Program-made: the position numbers and the translations under genes
Shown here: positions 7,850 through 16,431 of the stretch, piece after piece
How positions within the stretch are numbered: position 1 is the stretch's first letter
Layout of the letters: each line of letters begins with the position of its first letter
Notes under the pieces: model-generated
Database searches by the model: none
What the model saw: only the letters and a program-made list of their open reading frames with translations
Told to the model about the DNA's origin: nothing
Assembly: GCA_014189435.1 (NCBI GenBank)
Contig: CP050293.1
Span: forward strand, 6,701,001-6,765,000
Reading direction: 5' to 3'
Origin: Mesorhizobium loti
GTDB lineage: Bacteria > Pseudomonadota > Alphaproteobacteria > Rhizobiales > Rhizobiaceae
Length of the DNA: 64,000 nt

Positions 7850-9337
7850 TCAGACCTTTCCGTATCGCTGCTTCAGATGGTTCACGAAATACGCGGCGTT
7901 GAGCTTTTCGCCGGTGGCGCGTTCGAGCAGGTCCGGCGTCGACCAGCGTGACGCCTGCGACCAGATTTTTTGGCGGCGCCAGTCGTTGATCGCCTCGAAA
8001 TTGCCTTTGGCGAGATCCTCGTCGGCAGCGGGATGTTCCCGCGTCAGCGCCGCCCATTGCTGGGCCGCCATCATCGCGCCCAGCGTGTAGGAGGGGAAAT
8101 AGCCGAAGGCGGCGCCTGGCCAATGCACGTCCTGCATCGGCCCGTCGGCGGGGTTGTCGATGGTGGAAAGGCCGAGATAGTCGCGCATCTTGGCGTCCCA
8201 GGCTTCGGGCAGGTCGGCCACTTCAAGCCTGCCCGCGACGAGCTCCTGCTCCAGTTCGTAGCGCAGGATGACATGCAGGGGATAGGTCACCTCGTCGGCA
8301 TCGACACGGATCAGGCCGCGCTCGACGCGATGCACATGCGGCAGGATGTCGTCGAGCGACCAGGCTTCGCCGAGATGCTTTTCGACCACCGGCAGCGCCC
8401 AGCGCCAGAAGGCCGGGTTGCGGCCGAGCTGCTTTTCGACGAACAGGCTCTGGCTTTCATGCACGGCCATGCCGCGCGCCTTGCCGAGCGGCCACTGCGA
8501 CCACGCCTTCGGCAGGTTCTGTTCGTAAAGCGCATGGCCGGTCTCGTGCAGCACGCCCATCAGCGCCGACAGGAAATCGGAGGTCTTGTAGCGGGTTGTG
8601 ATGCGCACGTCGCTCGGCACGCCGCCGCAGAATGGGTGGTGCGACACCGACAGCGACCCGTGCGTCAGGTCGAAGCCGACCGCCGCCATCATGGCGAGGC
8701 CGAGTTCGCGCTGCCGGTCGATCGCATAGGTGCCTGAGAGCGGCTTCAACAGGCGCTTGCGCAGCCGCGCGTCCTGGATCGCCAGCGCCTCCGGCACAAA
8801 GCTTTTCAGGAAAGCCTTCAGGTCGGTGAAAACAGGCGTGATGTCGGCGGTGCGGTTGCCAGGATCGTATTGCTCCATCAGCGCGTCATAGGGGGCGAGG
8901 CCGAGCACGTCGGCACGCAGCGCCGCCTCCTCGCGCACCAGCGCCACCACGCCCTCCAGCGCCGGCTGGAAGCCCGCCCAGTCGTTCTTGGCGCGCAGGT
9001 CGCGCCACAGCTGCTCGCAACGCATGCGCGCGGTCGTCTGGCGTTCGACGAATTCGACCGGCAAGCAGGTCAGGTTGGTGTATTGCCGCCGCAGCTCCGA
9101 GACGGCGGCGCGTTGCTCTTCATCCAATGCCTCCTGTTCGGCCGCGGCGATCCAGTCGGCGATTTCCGGCGCCGTTGCCCTGGTGTGATACATGCCGGCC
9201 AGTGCCGACATCGCCTCGGCGCGCTTCTCGCCGCCGCCGACGGCCATGTGGGTGGCCTCGTCGGCGCCGAGGATGGCCAGCGCGTGCTCGAGCGCTTCGA
9301 GCTTGTGGCCGAGATCATCGAGTTTCTGAAAGGACAT
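7850..9337 (-). CDS. M32-family metallocarboxypeptidase (Taq type)
   Basis: This 495-residue cytoplasmic enzyme removes C-terminal residues from peptides using one metal ion. The zinc motif HETGH is at residues 264-268 (LMGVLHETGHALYEQ), with the third ligand Glu294 in AVHESQSLFVEK. Both are family hallmarks. The N-terminal helical half and the length fit bacterial M32 enzymes. The ATG at 9337 starts MSFQKLDDLG; the upstream extension to 9421 has low-complexity non-coding character. It stands alone, divergent from the DUF1304 gene. Confidence 0.95.
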   Translation of the reverse strand: MSFQKLDDLGHKLEALEHALAILGADEATHMAVGGGEKRAEAMSALAGMYHTRATAPEIADWIAAAEQEALDEEQRAAVSELRRQYTNLTCLPVEFVERQTTARMRCEQLWRDLRAKNDWAGFQPALEGVVALVREEAALRADVLGLAPYDALMEQYDPGNRTADITPVFTDLKAFLKSFVPEALAIQDARLRKRLLKPLSGTYAIDRQRELGLAMMAAVGFDLTHGSLSVSHHPFCGGVPSDVRITTRYKTSDFLSALMGVLHETGHALYEQNLPKAWSQWPLGKARGMAVHESQSLFVEKQLGRNPAFWRWALPVVEKHLGEAWSLDDILPHVHRVERGLIRVDADEVTYPLHVILRYELEQELVAGRLEVADLPEAWDAKMRDYLGLSTIDNPADGPMQDVHWPGAAFGYFPSYTLGAMMAAQQWAALTREHPAADEDLAKGNFEAINDWRRQKIWSQASRWSTPDLLERATGEKLNAAYFVNHLKQRYGKV

Positions 9338-9478
9338 GGCGGCTTCCGTGATTGAGGACGGCGCGAAAAGATACCAGCGCAAAGGCGTTTGCAACCCTGC
9401 GGCTCTGTGCGGAGGACGCATCTTGCGCAGGGGCGGTCATGCGTGAAATGCTGCCGGCGACAATTGAGGGGGAGCAAC

Positions 9479-9832
9479 ATGATCGGCAACATCCTGGTCG
9501 GACTGGTGGCCTTGATCCATGTCTACATCGTCTATCTCGAGATGGTGTTGTGGGACACGCCGCGCGGCCGCAAGGTCTTCAATCTGACTGCCGAATTCGC
9601 CAGCGCCTCGAAGGTGCTGGCCGCCAATCAGGGGCTCTATAACGGGTTCCTCGCCGCCGGCCTGATCTGGGGACTTTACCTCGGTGCGGCCGGTTTCCAG
9701 GTCAAAATGTTCTTCCTGTTGTGCGTGGCGATTGCCGGCCTCTATGGCGCGGCAACGGTCGGCCGCAAGATCCTGTTCGTCCAGACCGTGCCGGCGGTGG
9801 TTGCCCTGATCGCGGTCTGGCTGGGCTGGTAA
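9479..9832 (+). CDS. DUF1304 small membrane protein
   Basis: This 117-residue protein has four hydrophobic segments and the DUF1304 pattern: an N-terminal helix with HVYIVYLEMVLW, then ANQGLYNGFLAAGL, then a C-terminal pair containing GLYGAATVGRKILFVQTVPA. The family is common in bacteria and has no assigned function. The ATG at 9479 follows the strong ribosome site GAGGGGGAG. The gene is monocistronic and diverges from the M32 carboxypeptidase. Confidence 0.88.
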   Translation: MIGNILVGLVALIHVYIVYLEMVLWDTPRGRKVFNLTAEFASASKVLAANQGLYNGFLAAGLIWGLYLGAAGFQVKMFFLLCVAIAGLYGAATVGRKILFVQTVPAVVALIAVWLGW

Positions 9833-9908
9833 AAACGACGCCCGCAGGATTGGCTCCCGAAGGCGTCAGGCGGTCCCTTCCTCTTGGACCGTTTCGGGCG
9901 CTACGGCC

Positions 9909-10343
9909 TCAGCCGTTCGGATAGTTGCCGCCGTCGGAGCCATCGCCCATCAGGAAACCGCTGCCGGTATCGACCCTCAGCCGCTGGTCGACATTGTCGA
10001 GACGGCGCAGCAGGTCATGGTATTGCGCAGCCGGTATCCTGCCGTGATCGGACGCCGCTATCTTCTCGGCCGCCTGGCTGATGCGCGCGGTGCGCATTTC
10101 CAGACGCTCCGCCACGGCCGGCGTAATGTTGTTGGCCTGCCTCGCGTCCAGGATGCCCTGATGGACGCCTTCAACCTGTTGGATGAGACCTTCCACGCGC
10201 GGGCCGGTAAAATCGGTCGGATCGCTCGCGTCGAGAGCGCCCTTGTGATGGCCCGCGGCATAGGTGCCGGCAAGCGGAACGGCGATGAGGAACGCCGTGA
10301 GTGTTGCAGTTCTGAGCGAGGTCTTGGGAGTGAAAGAGCGCAT
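9909..10343 (-). CDS. Secreted hypothetical protein, 144 residues
   Basis: The protein begins with a signal peptide (SLRTATLTAFLIAVPLAGTYA) and continues as a mostly helical periplasmic domain with EGLIQQVEGVHQGILDARQ and HDLLRRLDNVDQRLRVD, ending in a Gly-rich tail. I do not recognise the family. The pattern resembles small rhizobial exported proteins of unknown role. The ATG at 10343 has AGGAG upstream; the 74-residue extension to 10565 looks non-coding. Confidence 0.75.
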   Translation of the reverse strand: MRSFTPKTSLRTATLTAFLIAVPLAGTYAAGHHKGALDASDPTDFTGPRVEGLIQQVEGVHQGILDARQANNITPAVAERLEMRTARISQAAEKIAASDHGRIPAAQYHDLLRRLDNVDQRLRVDTGSGFLMGDGSDGGNYPNG

Positions 10344-10592
10344 CACGCGTCTCCTCTTGTAGAGGAAGGCGGCGGTCGTTCCGCCTGCCTTCTGGCCGTG
10401 GGCCGTCGGGTTCCGTCGTGTCGCGACGAGGGGGGATTCATCGCTGGCGGTTCTCGGCCCAGGCGGGAAGCTAGGACCGCCCTGCGACAATGTGTAATTA
10501 AAAAAGATAATGTTTTCAGGCCTTGTCGGCCCTGATCTGCGCCCTAGAGTTGAGCCGACGAACAAATTCGCGTGAGTTCGCGTGATGATGGA

Positions 10593-11624
10593 TCAACGTT
10601 CGGTGAGCTTCAGTTCAATACGGCGGTTCTTGTTGCGCGCCTCTTCGGTGTCGGCGGGATCGAGCGGCTGGAACTCGCCGAAACCGGCGGCGACCAGGCG
10701 GTTGGCCGGTACGCCGTTCTCGATCAGGAATTTCACCACCGAGGTCGAGCGCGCCGTCGACAGCTCCCAATTGTCGCGGTAGCGGCCGGTGCCGGAAAGC
10801 GGCTTGTTGTCGGTATGGCCGTCGACGCGCAGCACCCAGTTGATCTCGGGCGGGATTTCCTTCTGCAGTTCGATGATGGCGTCGGCGAGCTTCTTCATCT
10901 CGACCTTGCCGGCATCGTTGATCACCTCGGAGCCGGTCGGAAACAGCACCTCGGACTGGAACACGAAGCGGTCGCCGACGATGCGGATGTTCTCGCGGTC
11001 GGCGAGGATTTCGCGCAAGCGGCCGAAGAAATCGGAGCGGTAGCGATTCAATTCCTGCACACGCTGCGCCAGCGCGACGTTCAGGCGGCGGCCGAGATCG
11101 GCGATCTTGGTGTTGGAATCGCGGTCGCGGGTTTCGGAGACGTTGAGCGCATCCTCGAGCGCGCCGATCTGCTTGCGCAGCGCCGCGATCTGCTGGTTGA
11201 GGATCTCGACCTGGCTCAGCGCCTGTTGGCTGATCTGGCGCTGGCTGTCGAGTTCGCCGCCGAGCGCCGCGGCGCGCTGGTTGGCGGCGTCGCCGGCGCC
11301 TGCACCTTGCGCCAGCAATTGTTCGAGCCGGCTCTTCTCCGCTTCGGCGGCCGACAGGGACGCCTGCAGATTGGCCAGCGAATCATCCTTGTCCTGCGCC
11401 GTCGAGCGCTCCAGCGCCAGAAGCTGGGTCAGTTCGTTGATCTGCGAGTTGAGGCGCGAGAGCGCCGTATCCTTGCCGGAGATTTCGCGGCCCAGCAGGA
11501 ACTGCGCCAGCACGAAGACCGTGAGCAGGAACATGATCGCCAAAAGCAGCGTCGACAGCGCGTCGACGAAGCCCGGCCAATAGTCGATGCGGCGATCGGT
11601 GCGCCGGCCCCTGGCGAGTGCCAT
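10593..11624 (-). CDS. OmpA/MotB-like peptidoglycan-binding protein with coiled coil
   Basis: The 343-residue protein has one membrane helix near the N-terminus preceded by a conserved-looking Asp (GFVDALSTLLLAIMFLLTVF, as in MotB or TolR). A coiled coil follows over about residues 50-190. It ends in an OmpA-like domain with VDGHTDNKPL and NRRIELKLTE that should bind peptidoglycan. The ATG lies one base past the stop of the MotA/TolQ-like gene, so the two form an operon. There are no flagellar genes here and the coiled coil is long, so this is probably not the flagellar stator. Its task in the envelope is unknown. Confidence 0.88.
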   Translation of the reverse strand: MALARGRRTDRRIDYWPGFVDALSTLLLAIMFLLTVFVLAQFLLGREISGKDTALSRLNSQINELTQLLALERSTAQDKDDSLANLQASLSAAEAEKSRLEQLLAQGAGAGDAANQRAAALGGELDSQRQISQQALSQVEILNQQIAALRKQIGALEDALNVSETRDRDSNTKIADLGRRLNVALAQRVQELNRYRSDFFGRLREILADRENIRIVGDRFVFQSEVLFPTGSEVINDAGKVEMKKLADAIIELQKEIPPEINWVLRVDGHTDNKPLSGTGRYRDNWELSTARSTSVVKFLIENGVPANRLVAAGFGEFQPLDPADTEEARNKNRRIELKLTER

Positions 11625-11625
11625 G

Positions 11626-12651
11626 TTAGTGGACCCCGGGCTTCTTCAGGGCGTCGGCGATCTTTTCCAGCGTGTTGCGCATCGCCTTCTGCTCGTCGGA
11701 CTGGGCCTCGACCCAGTCGCGCATGATCTGCTGCTCCGAGCGCATGTTCTTGACCAGGCCGGAAATGCCGTCGGCGAGATTGGCCATGGCAGTGGCGACG
11801 CGCGGATTGGAGCCGCCGCCATTCTCCTGCATGCTGCGCAGCCGTTCCGACAAAACCCGGATCTCGTCGGAGGATTCTGCCTTGGCCGGGTCGGAGACGA
11901 CGATGTCGGACGACAGGTCGGTGACCGAGGACAGCCAGTTCTCAAGCTCGGTGTAGAAGCGCGTCTGCGCGCGGCCGGCCTGCAGGTCGAGGAAGCCGAG
12001 CACCAGCGAGCCGGACAGGCCGAACAGCGAGGACGAGAAGGCCGTGCCCATTCCGGCCAGCGGCGCCGAAAGCCCTTGCTTCAGCGAATCGAGCACCGCG
12101 GCGGCATCACCCGTGCCGGGATCGAGCGATTCGATGGTTTCGCGGATCGAGCCGATGGTGTTCAACAGGCCCCAGAAGGTGCCGAGCAGGCCGAGGAACA
12201 CCAGCAGGCCTACGAGATAGCGCGAGGTGTCGCGGCTTTCGTCGAGGCGTGTAGCGATGGAATCGAGCATGGTGCGCATCGAGCTGGTCGAGAAGGCCGT
12301 CGCCGAGGAGCGGCCGATCATCGCCTTCATCGGTGCCAGCAGCACCGGTTCGGTGGTCTCCGAGCCGGCACGGAAGGAGTTGACCCAGCGCACTTCGCGA
12401 AACAGCCGTCCGACCTGGGCGAAGGCCAACAGGATGCCGACCACCAGCACGCCGACGATCAGGCCGTTGAGGCCGGGATTGCTGCCAAAGGCGGTGGAGA
12501 TCTGTCGGGTCAGGATGGCGGCGATGAAGGCGACGATGACCAGGAAGATCACCATGGTCAGCAGAAAGACCTGCGGGCTCGACAGTTTGTGCGGATCGTA
12601 GATCAGGACATCAGAACGTCTGCCCATGCCGAAGGATTTGAGAAAAGCCAT
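11626..12651 (-). CDS. MotA/TolQ/ExbB-type proton channel protein
   Basis: This 341-residue inner-membrane protein has about four membrane helices: VFLLTMVIFLVIVAFIAAIL near 27-50, one near 60-85, YLVGLLVFLGLLGTFWGLL near 150, and SSSLFGLSGSLVLGF. The last two form the MotA/TolQ/ExbB proton-channel signature. With the OmpA-like partner downstream it would use the proton motive force to move or tension the cell wall link. It is distinct from tolQ at 29662. The ATG at 12651 (MAFLKSFGMG) was chosen; the frame extends to 12750 through repeat sequence. Confidence 0.87.
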   Translation of the reverse strand: MAFLKSFGMGRRSDVLIYDPHKLSSPQVFLLTMVIFLVIVAFIAAILTRQISTAFGSNPGLNGLIVGVLVVGILLAFAQVGRLFREVRWVNSFRAGSETTEPVLLAPMKAMIGRSSATAFSTSSMRTMLDSIATRLDESRDTSRYLVGLLVFLGLLGTFWGLLNTIGSIRETIESLDPGTGDAAAVLDSLKQGLSAPLAGMGTAFSSSLFGLSGSLVLGFLDLQAGRAQTRFYTELENWLSSVTDLSSDIVVSDPAKAESSDEIRVLSERLRSMQENGGGSNPRVATAMANLADGISGLVKNMRSEQQIMRDWVEAQSDEQKAMRNTLEKIADALKKPGVH

Positions 12652-12731
12652 CCGTGCCCCGTTTCCGATGCCGCCGCCGATCACGTAGACCGCGACTCTA
12701 AACGGAATTGTGACCAAATTGAATGGCGCTT

Positions 12732-12944
12732 GGCAATATTGCCAGGGCAATCGGGTGAACCCGCTTGCCCTTTCCTTTTTCTCCCCTCAAGCGCCGGGCG
12801 GGCGCATCCGCGCCCTTGGCTTACGGCGCATAAGCGCCGACGGCCGTTCGGCCTTGCCATTTTCGCTGCGCAAAAATGGAAATCACCGCCTGTTCGGCTC
12901 GACCGAGGAATTTTTCATTCACCCGATTGTCCTGGCAATATTGC
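12732..12944. repeat. 213-bp element with near-perfect terminal inverted repeats
   Basis: The left arm begins with the perfect palindrome GGCAATATTGCC (12732-12743) and runs to GGGTGAA at 12759. The right arm (12918-12944) is its reverse complement with one mismatch over 27 bases. About 158 bp of non-coding sequence lies between them. It fills most of the gap between the hemolysin III gene and the MotA-like gene and resembles a miniature inverted-repeat element. Confidence 0.75.
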
Positions 12945-12953
12945 TGTACCGTG

Positions 12954-13640
12954 TCAGAGGCGATTGATGACCAGACAGTCGACCATGGCGGCCAGATGCA
13001 GGCCGGCGCCGGTGACGACGAAACCGTGCCACAGCGCATTGTGGAAGCGTAGCCCCTTCCAGGCGAAGAAGATGACGCCGCAGGAGTAGACGATGCCGCC
13101 GGCGACGATGAGGGCGATCGATGTCGTCGGCAGCGTCTGCACCAGCGGCTTGACCAGGACGATGCCGCTCCAGCCGATGGCGAGATAGAAGACGATGGCG
13201 AGCCGGTCGAAGCGGCCGGGAAAAAACACCTTGATGGCAATGCCAAGTGCTGCTGCGGTCCAGACCAGGACGATCATCCAGCGCGCCAGCGGCGAGCCTT
13301 CGAGCTGGGCCAGGAAAGGCGTATAGGTCGCGGCGATCAGCAGATAGATCGCGGCGTGGTCGAAGCGCCGCAACACCCACTTTGCAGGCGACGACACCGG
13401 CCACAAATTGTAGGTCATCGACACCGACAGCACGGTGAGCAGCGAAACCACGTAGAAGGCGGCGGCGATGTATTCGCCCGGTCCGACACGAAAGGCCGCC
13501 AGCGCCAGCAGTGCGGAACCGGCCGAGATCGCCAGCACGATGCCGACCGCGTGGACGATGCCGTCGGCGATCATCTCGGCGCGCGAATAGTGCCAGCGTC
13601 CGATGAACGGGATGTCGGGGGTGGGCTTGATGTCGTTCAC
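12954..13640 (-). CDS. Hemolysin III / PAQR-family membrane protein
   Basis: The 228-residue protein has seven predicted membrane helices and the PAQR/hemolysin III pattern: AEMIADGIVHAVG near the start, RFDHAAIYLLIAATYTPF in the middle and ALWHGFVV near the end. The His and Asp residues in these motifs would bind a metal. Relatives include receptor-like and possible lipid hydrolase proteins; the hemolysin name is historical. I chose the GTG at 13640 (VNDIKPTP) because AGGA is well spaced before it; a GTG at 13664 is the alternative. Confidence 0.88.
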   Translation of the reverse strand: MNDIKPTPDIPFIGRWHYSRAEMIADGIVHAVGIVLAISAGSALLALAAFRVGPGEYIAAAFYVVSLLTVLSVSMTYNLWPVSSPAKWVLRRFDHAAIYLLIAATYTPFLAQLEGSPLARWMIVLVWTAAALGIAIKVFFPGRFDRLAIVFYLAIGWSGIVLVKPLVQTLPTTSIALIVAGGIVYSCGVIFFAWKGLRFHNALWHGFVVTGAGLHLAAMVDCLVINRL

Positions 13641-13761
13641 TGCCGGATTTCCTGCGCCGCGCACTCCAAATCTGGGCGCTAGCCAAGCAGTATTTCAAGT
13701 CTTGTTTGCGGTTTTACGACTGCGGCGCTTCAGCGCGGCGTGCCGTCACCGTGCTTGCCTG

Positions 13762-14562
13762 TCAACGAGAGGGGAGCGGCTTCTTCACGGCCTTCAGCAG
13801 CGCGCGTTGAATGACCTCGTTGCCGGCGACAACCGAGCCGTTGTCGAGCATGTCCTGGCCGCCGTCCATGTCGGAGACGAAGCCGCCCGCTTCACGGATC
13901 AGCAGCAGCCCGGCGGCGATGTCCCAGGCGGACAGGCCGGTCTCCCAGAATCCATCCATGCGGCCGGCCGCGACATAGGCGAGATCGAGCGAGGCGGAGC
14001 CGAGACGGCGGACGCCGGAAACCTCGGCCATGACGTTGCGCAGCTCGACGAGGAAATTGCCGTGGTGGCCGCGGCCGAGATGCGGCATGCCGCAGCCGAT
14101 CACCGTGTCGACCAGCTTGATGCGGCCGGCGACGCGCAAGCGGCGGTCGTTCATGAAGGCGCCGCCGCCGCGTTCGCAGGTGTAGAGCTCGTCCATCGCC
14201 GGATTGTAGATGACGCCGGCGACGATCTGCCCCTGGCGTTCCAGCGCGATCGAAACGGCAAAGAGCGGGATGCCGTGCAGGAAATTGGTGGTGCCGTCGA
14301 GCGGGTCGACGATCCAGCGATGCTGGCCGTCGTCGCCTTCGACCGCGCCGCGCTCTTCCATCAGGAAGGCATAGCCCGGCCGTGCCTTGGACAGCTCGGC
14401 AAAGACGATGTCCTCGGCCTTGCGGTCGGCCTGGCTGACATAGTCGCCGGGGCCTTTCATCGAGACCTGCAGGTTCTGCACCTCGCCGAAGTCGCGCGAC
14501 AGCGAGCGGCCGGCCTTCATTGCGGCCTGGACCATGACGTTAAGGAGGGCTGAGCGTGCCAT
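13762..14562 (-). CDS. suhB: Inositol-1-monophosphatase family protein
   Basis: This 266-residue Mg-dependent phosphatase has all the family motifs: GDYVSQAD, EERG, the metal site WIVDPLDGTTNFLHG around 80-95, and the C-terminal WDIAAG. It hydrolyses inositol monophosphate or related sugar phosphates; in E. coli SuhB also takes part in rRNA antitermination. The ATG at 14562 has AGGAAG upstream. The 57-residue extension to 14733 runs through repeat DNA and into efp, so it is rejected. It lies downstream of efp on the same strand. Confidence 0.93.
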   Translation of the reverse strand: MARSALLNVMVQAAMKAGRSLSRDFGEVQNLQVSMKGPGDYVSQADRKAEDIVFAELSKARPGYAFLMEERGAVEGDDGQHRWIVDPLDGTTNFLHGIPLFAVSIALERQGQIVAGVIYNPAMDELYTCERGGGAFMNDRRLRVAGRIKLVDTVIGCGMPHLGRGHHGNFLVELRNVMAEVSGVRRLGSASLDLAYVAAGRMDGFWETGLSAWDIAAGLLLIREAGGFVSDMDGGQDMLDNGSVVAGNEVIQRALLKAVKKPLPSR

Positions 14563-14599
14563 AGTGGTTCTTCCTGGTGCTGCACTTAAGCTCTGGCTT

Positions 14600-14649
14600 G
14601 ATGCATGTCGGTGACCCAAAACCGGGGCCACTTTTGGGCGACATGCATC
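14600..14649. repeat. 50-bp palindromic repeat, copy 1 (efp end)
   Basis: The arms GATGCATGTCG and CGACATGCATC enclose a core CCCAAAACCGGGGCCACTTT. The right arm overlaps the efp stop codon. Related copies lie at 35846-35894 and 39482-39532. Confidence 0.85.
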
Positions 14650-15214
14650 AGTCGGCGCGGCGCACGTAAGTGATTTCGTTGGTGTCGACGATGATGCGCT
14701 CGCCGGCGCCGATGAATGGCGGCACCAGCACACGAATGCCGTTCTCCAAGATCGCCGGCTTGTAGGACGAAGCCGCCGTCTGGCCCTTCACCACCGGGTC
14801 GGCCTCGGTGATGGTCAGGGTCACATAGTCGGGCAGCGAAATGCCGATCGGCCTCTCTTCGTAGAGCTGGACCGTCACCATCATGCCGTCCTGCAGGAAC
14901 GCAGCGCGATCGCCGACGAAGTCCTTGTTCAATTCGAGCTGCTCGTAGCTCTGGGTGTCCATGAACACCAGTGCGTCTTCCTGCGCGTACAGGAAGGAAA
15001 AGTCCTTCAGATCGAGCCGGATCTGCTCGACCGTCTCGGCCGAGCGGAAGCGCTCGTTGAGCTTGGTGCCGTTGATGAGGTTCTTCAGTTCGACCTGATT
15101 GTAGGCGCCGCCCTTGCCGGGCTTGACGGTGTTGGTCCTGACCGCCACCCAAAGGCCGCCATCATGCTCGATGACATAGCCGGGACGGATTTCGTTGCCA
15201 TTGATCTTGGCCAT
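14648..15214 (-). CDS. efp: Elongation factor P
   Basis: This 188-residue protein has the three beta-barrel domains of EF-P, which relieves ribosome stalling at consecutive prolines. The conserved loop is [12 protein letters not shown]; the Lys in PGKGG is the site lysylated by EpmA in other bacteria. The C-terminal signature [16 protein letters not shown] is intact. The ATG at 15214 starts [10 protein letters not shown]. Its stop codon lies inside a palindromic repeat, and suhB follows on the same strand. Confidence 0.96.
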   Translation of the reverse strand: MAKINGNEIRPGYVIEHDGGLWVAVRTNTVKPGKGGAYNQVELKNLINGTKLNERFRSAETVEQIRLDLKDFSFLYAQEDALVFMDTQSYEQLELNKDFVGDRAAFLQDGMMVTVQLYEERPIGISLPDYVTLTITEADPVVKGQTAASSYKPAILENGIRVLVPPFIGAGERIIVDTNEITYVRRAD

Positions 15215-15389
15215 GATGAGATGATCCGGAATGGATACCAACGGCCTGGCCGTCGGTATGGGATGTTCGCTGGGAAAGCGATTTCGGGCTCCCAAGACCA
15301 CAAATCGTCAGAAGAGGCAAGGGAGCGGGCAGGTTGGTGCCAAGCAATGGAGCCAAGGTCGGACGTGCAATGACTGGTTCGAGCCGCCG

Positions 15390-16430
15390 TCAGGGCAGGC
15401 GGTTCGCCTTCTGCAGGGCCTGCTTGGTCTCGTCGTCGCTCAGCCCCTGCAGGAAATCGTCCATCTGCGGATCGATGAGGCCGGCGCGGCGGGCAATGAC
15501 ATACCAGGCACCGGCGAGGACCAGGTCCGGATCGGTGCCGATGCCTTGCATATAGAGCTTGGCGAGGCGGTTCTGGGCGGCGACGTTGCCGCCCTCCGCC
15601 GCCTGCTTCATCCAGCCGAAGGCGGATTTCAGATCGCGCGCCCCGCCACGGCCTTCGATCATCCAGGCGGCGAGATCGATCTGCGCGGTGTCGTAATTCT
15701 GCCGTGCCGCCTGCGCCAGCAGCCGCCTTGCCTGCACATCGTCGCGCGGCTTGCCGCCGACGCCATTGGCGTAGATCTGCGACATCGCATATTGCGCGTC
15801 GGCAAGGCCCGTCGCGGCCGCGCGCTCATAGTAGGAGACCGCCTTGGCTATGCCGGCGTCACCGGGGTCCTGCTGGACCAGCATCTGCGCGAAATTGAAC
15901 TGCGCCAGCCGGTTGCCGGCTTCGGCGGCGGCCTGCATCAACGCATAGGCCCCTTTTTCGTCCTTCTTGACGTAGCGGCCGTCGAGCAGCATCAGCGCAT
16001 ACTGGAACTGTGATTCCGGCACGCCCTGTTCGGCGGCCAGCGCATACCATTTCGCCGCTTCCGCAGAATTGAGCGGCACACCGAGCCCGCGCGACAGGAT
16101 CTCGGCCACCAGCGTCTGCGCCGCCGGGTCGCCGTTTTGCGCCCGGACCAGCGCAAGATTGTAGGCCGTCTTGTAGAGACCGCGCTGGAAGGCGCCATAG
16201 GCGGCATCGGCAGGTTTTGCGCCGAAGCGGTCGGGGTTGATGGTGTCGGCCGACGGCAGCGGCGCCGGCTCGGCCGTGGTGGCGGGCTGCGGCAGCGGCT
16301 TGTCGATCGGCTTGTCGGTGTGCACGCCGATGTCCGGCTTGGGCTGCGGCAGCGGGATGGTCTCCGCGGCCGCCGCCTGGACCATCAGCACCGCAAGCAG
16401 AGCCTGGAAGGGAAGCCTCGCCGAGGGCAC
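15390..16430 (-). CDS. Secreted Sel1-repeat (TPR-like) protein
   Basis: The 346-residue protein has a signal peptide (LPFQALLAVLMVQAAA), a Pro-rich linker, and then several Sel1-type repeats such as AAKWYALAAEQGVPESQFQYA, which mediate protein-protein contacts in the periplasm. It starts at a GTG (16430) two bases after the ThiE-like gene's TGA, with GAGGA before it, so it is translated from the same message. The frame extends to 16547 but that part overlaps the upstream gene. It may be an envelope or exopolysaccharide-related adaptor; the partner is unknown. Confidence 0.88.
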   Translation of the reverse strand: MPSARLPFQALLAVLMVQAAAAETIPLPQPKPDIGVHTDKPIDKPLPQPATTAEPAPLPSADTINPDRFGAKPADAAYGAFQRGLYKTAYNLALVRAQNGDPAAQTLVAEILSRGLGVPLNSAEAAKWYALAAEQGVPESQFQYALMLLDGRYVKKDEKGAYALMQAAAEAGNRLAQFNFAQMLVQQDPGDAGIAKAVSYYERAAATGLADAQYAMSQIYANGVGGKPRDDVQARRLLAQAARQNYDTAQIDLAAWMIEGRGGARDLKSAFGWMKQAAEGGNVAAQNRLAKLYMQGIGTDPDLVLAGAWYVIARRAGLIDPQMDDFLQGLSDDETKQALQKANRLP

Positions 16431-16431
16431 G

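Noticed and set aside
9871..9891. CGGTCC/GGACCG hairpin after the DUF1304 gene as terminator
   Set aside because: The stem is only six bases with a nine-base loop and lacks a clear T run, so the evidence is too weak.
10593..12651. Flagellar stator motA-motB
   Set aside because: No flagellar genes are nearby, and the long coiled coil and general TolQ/ExbB-like features do not match MotAB.
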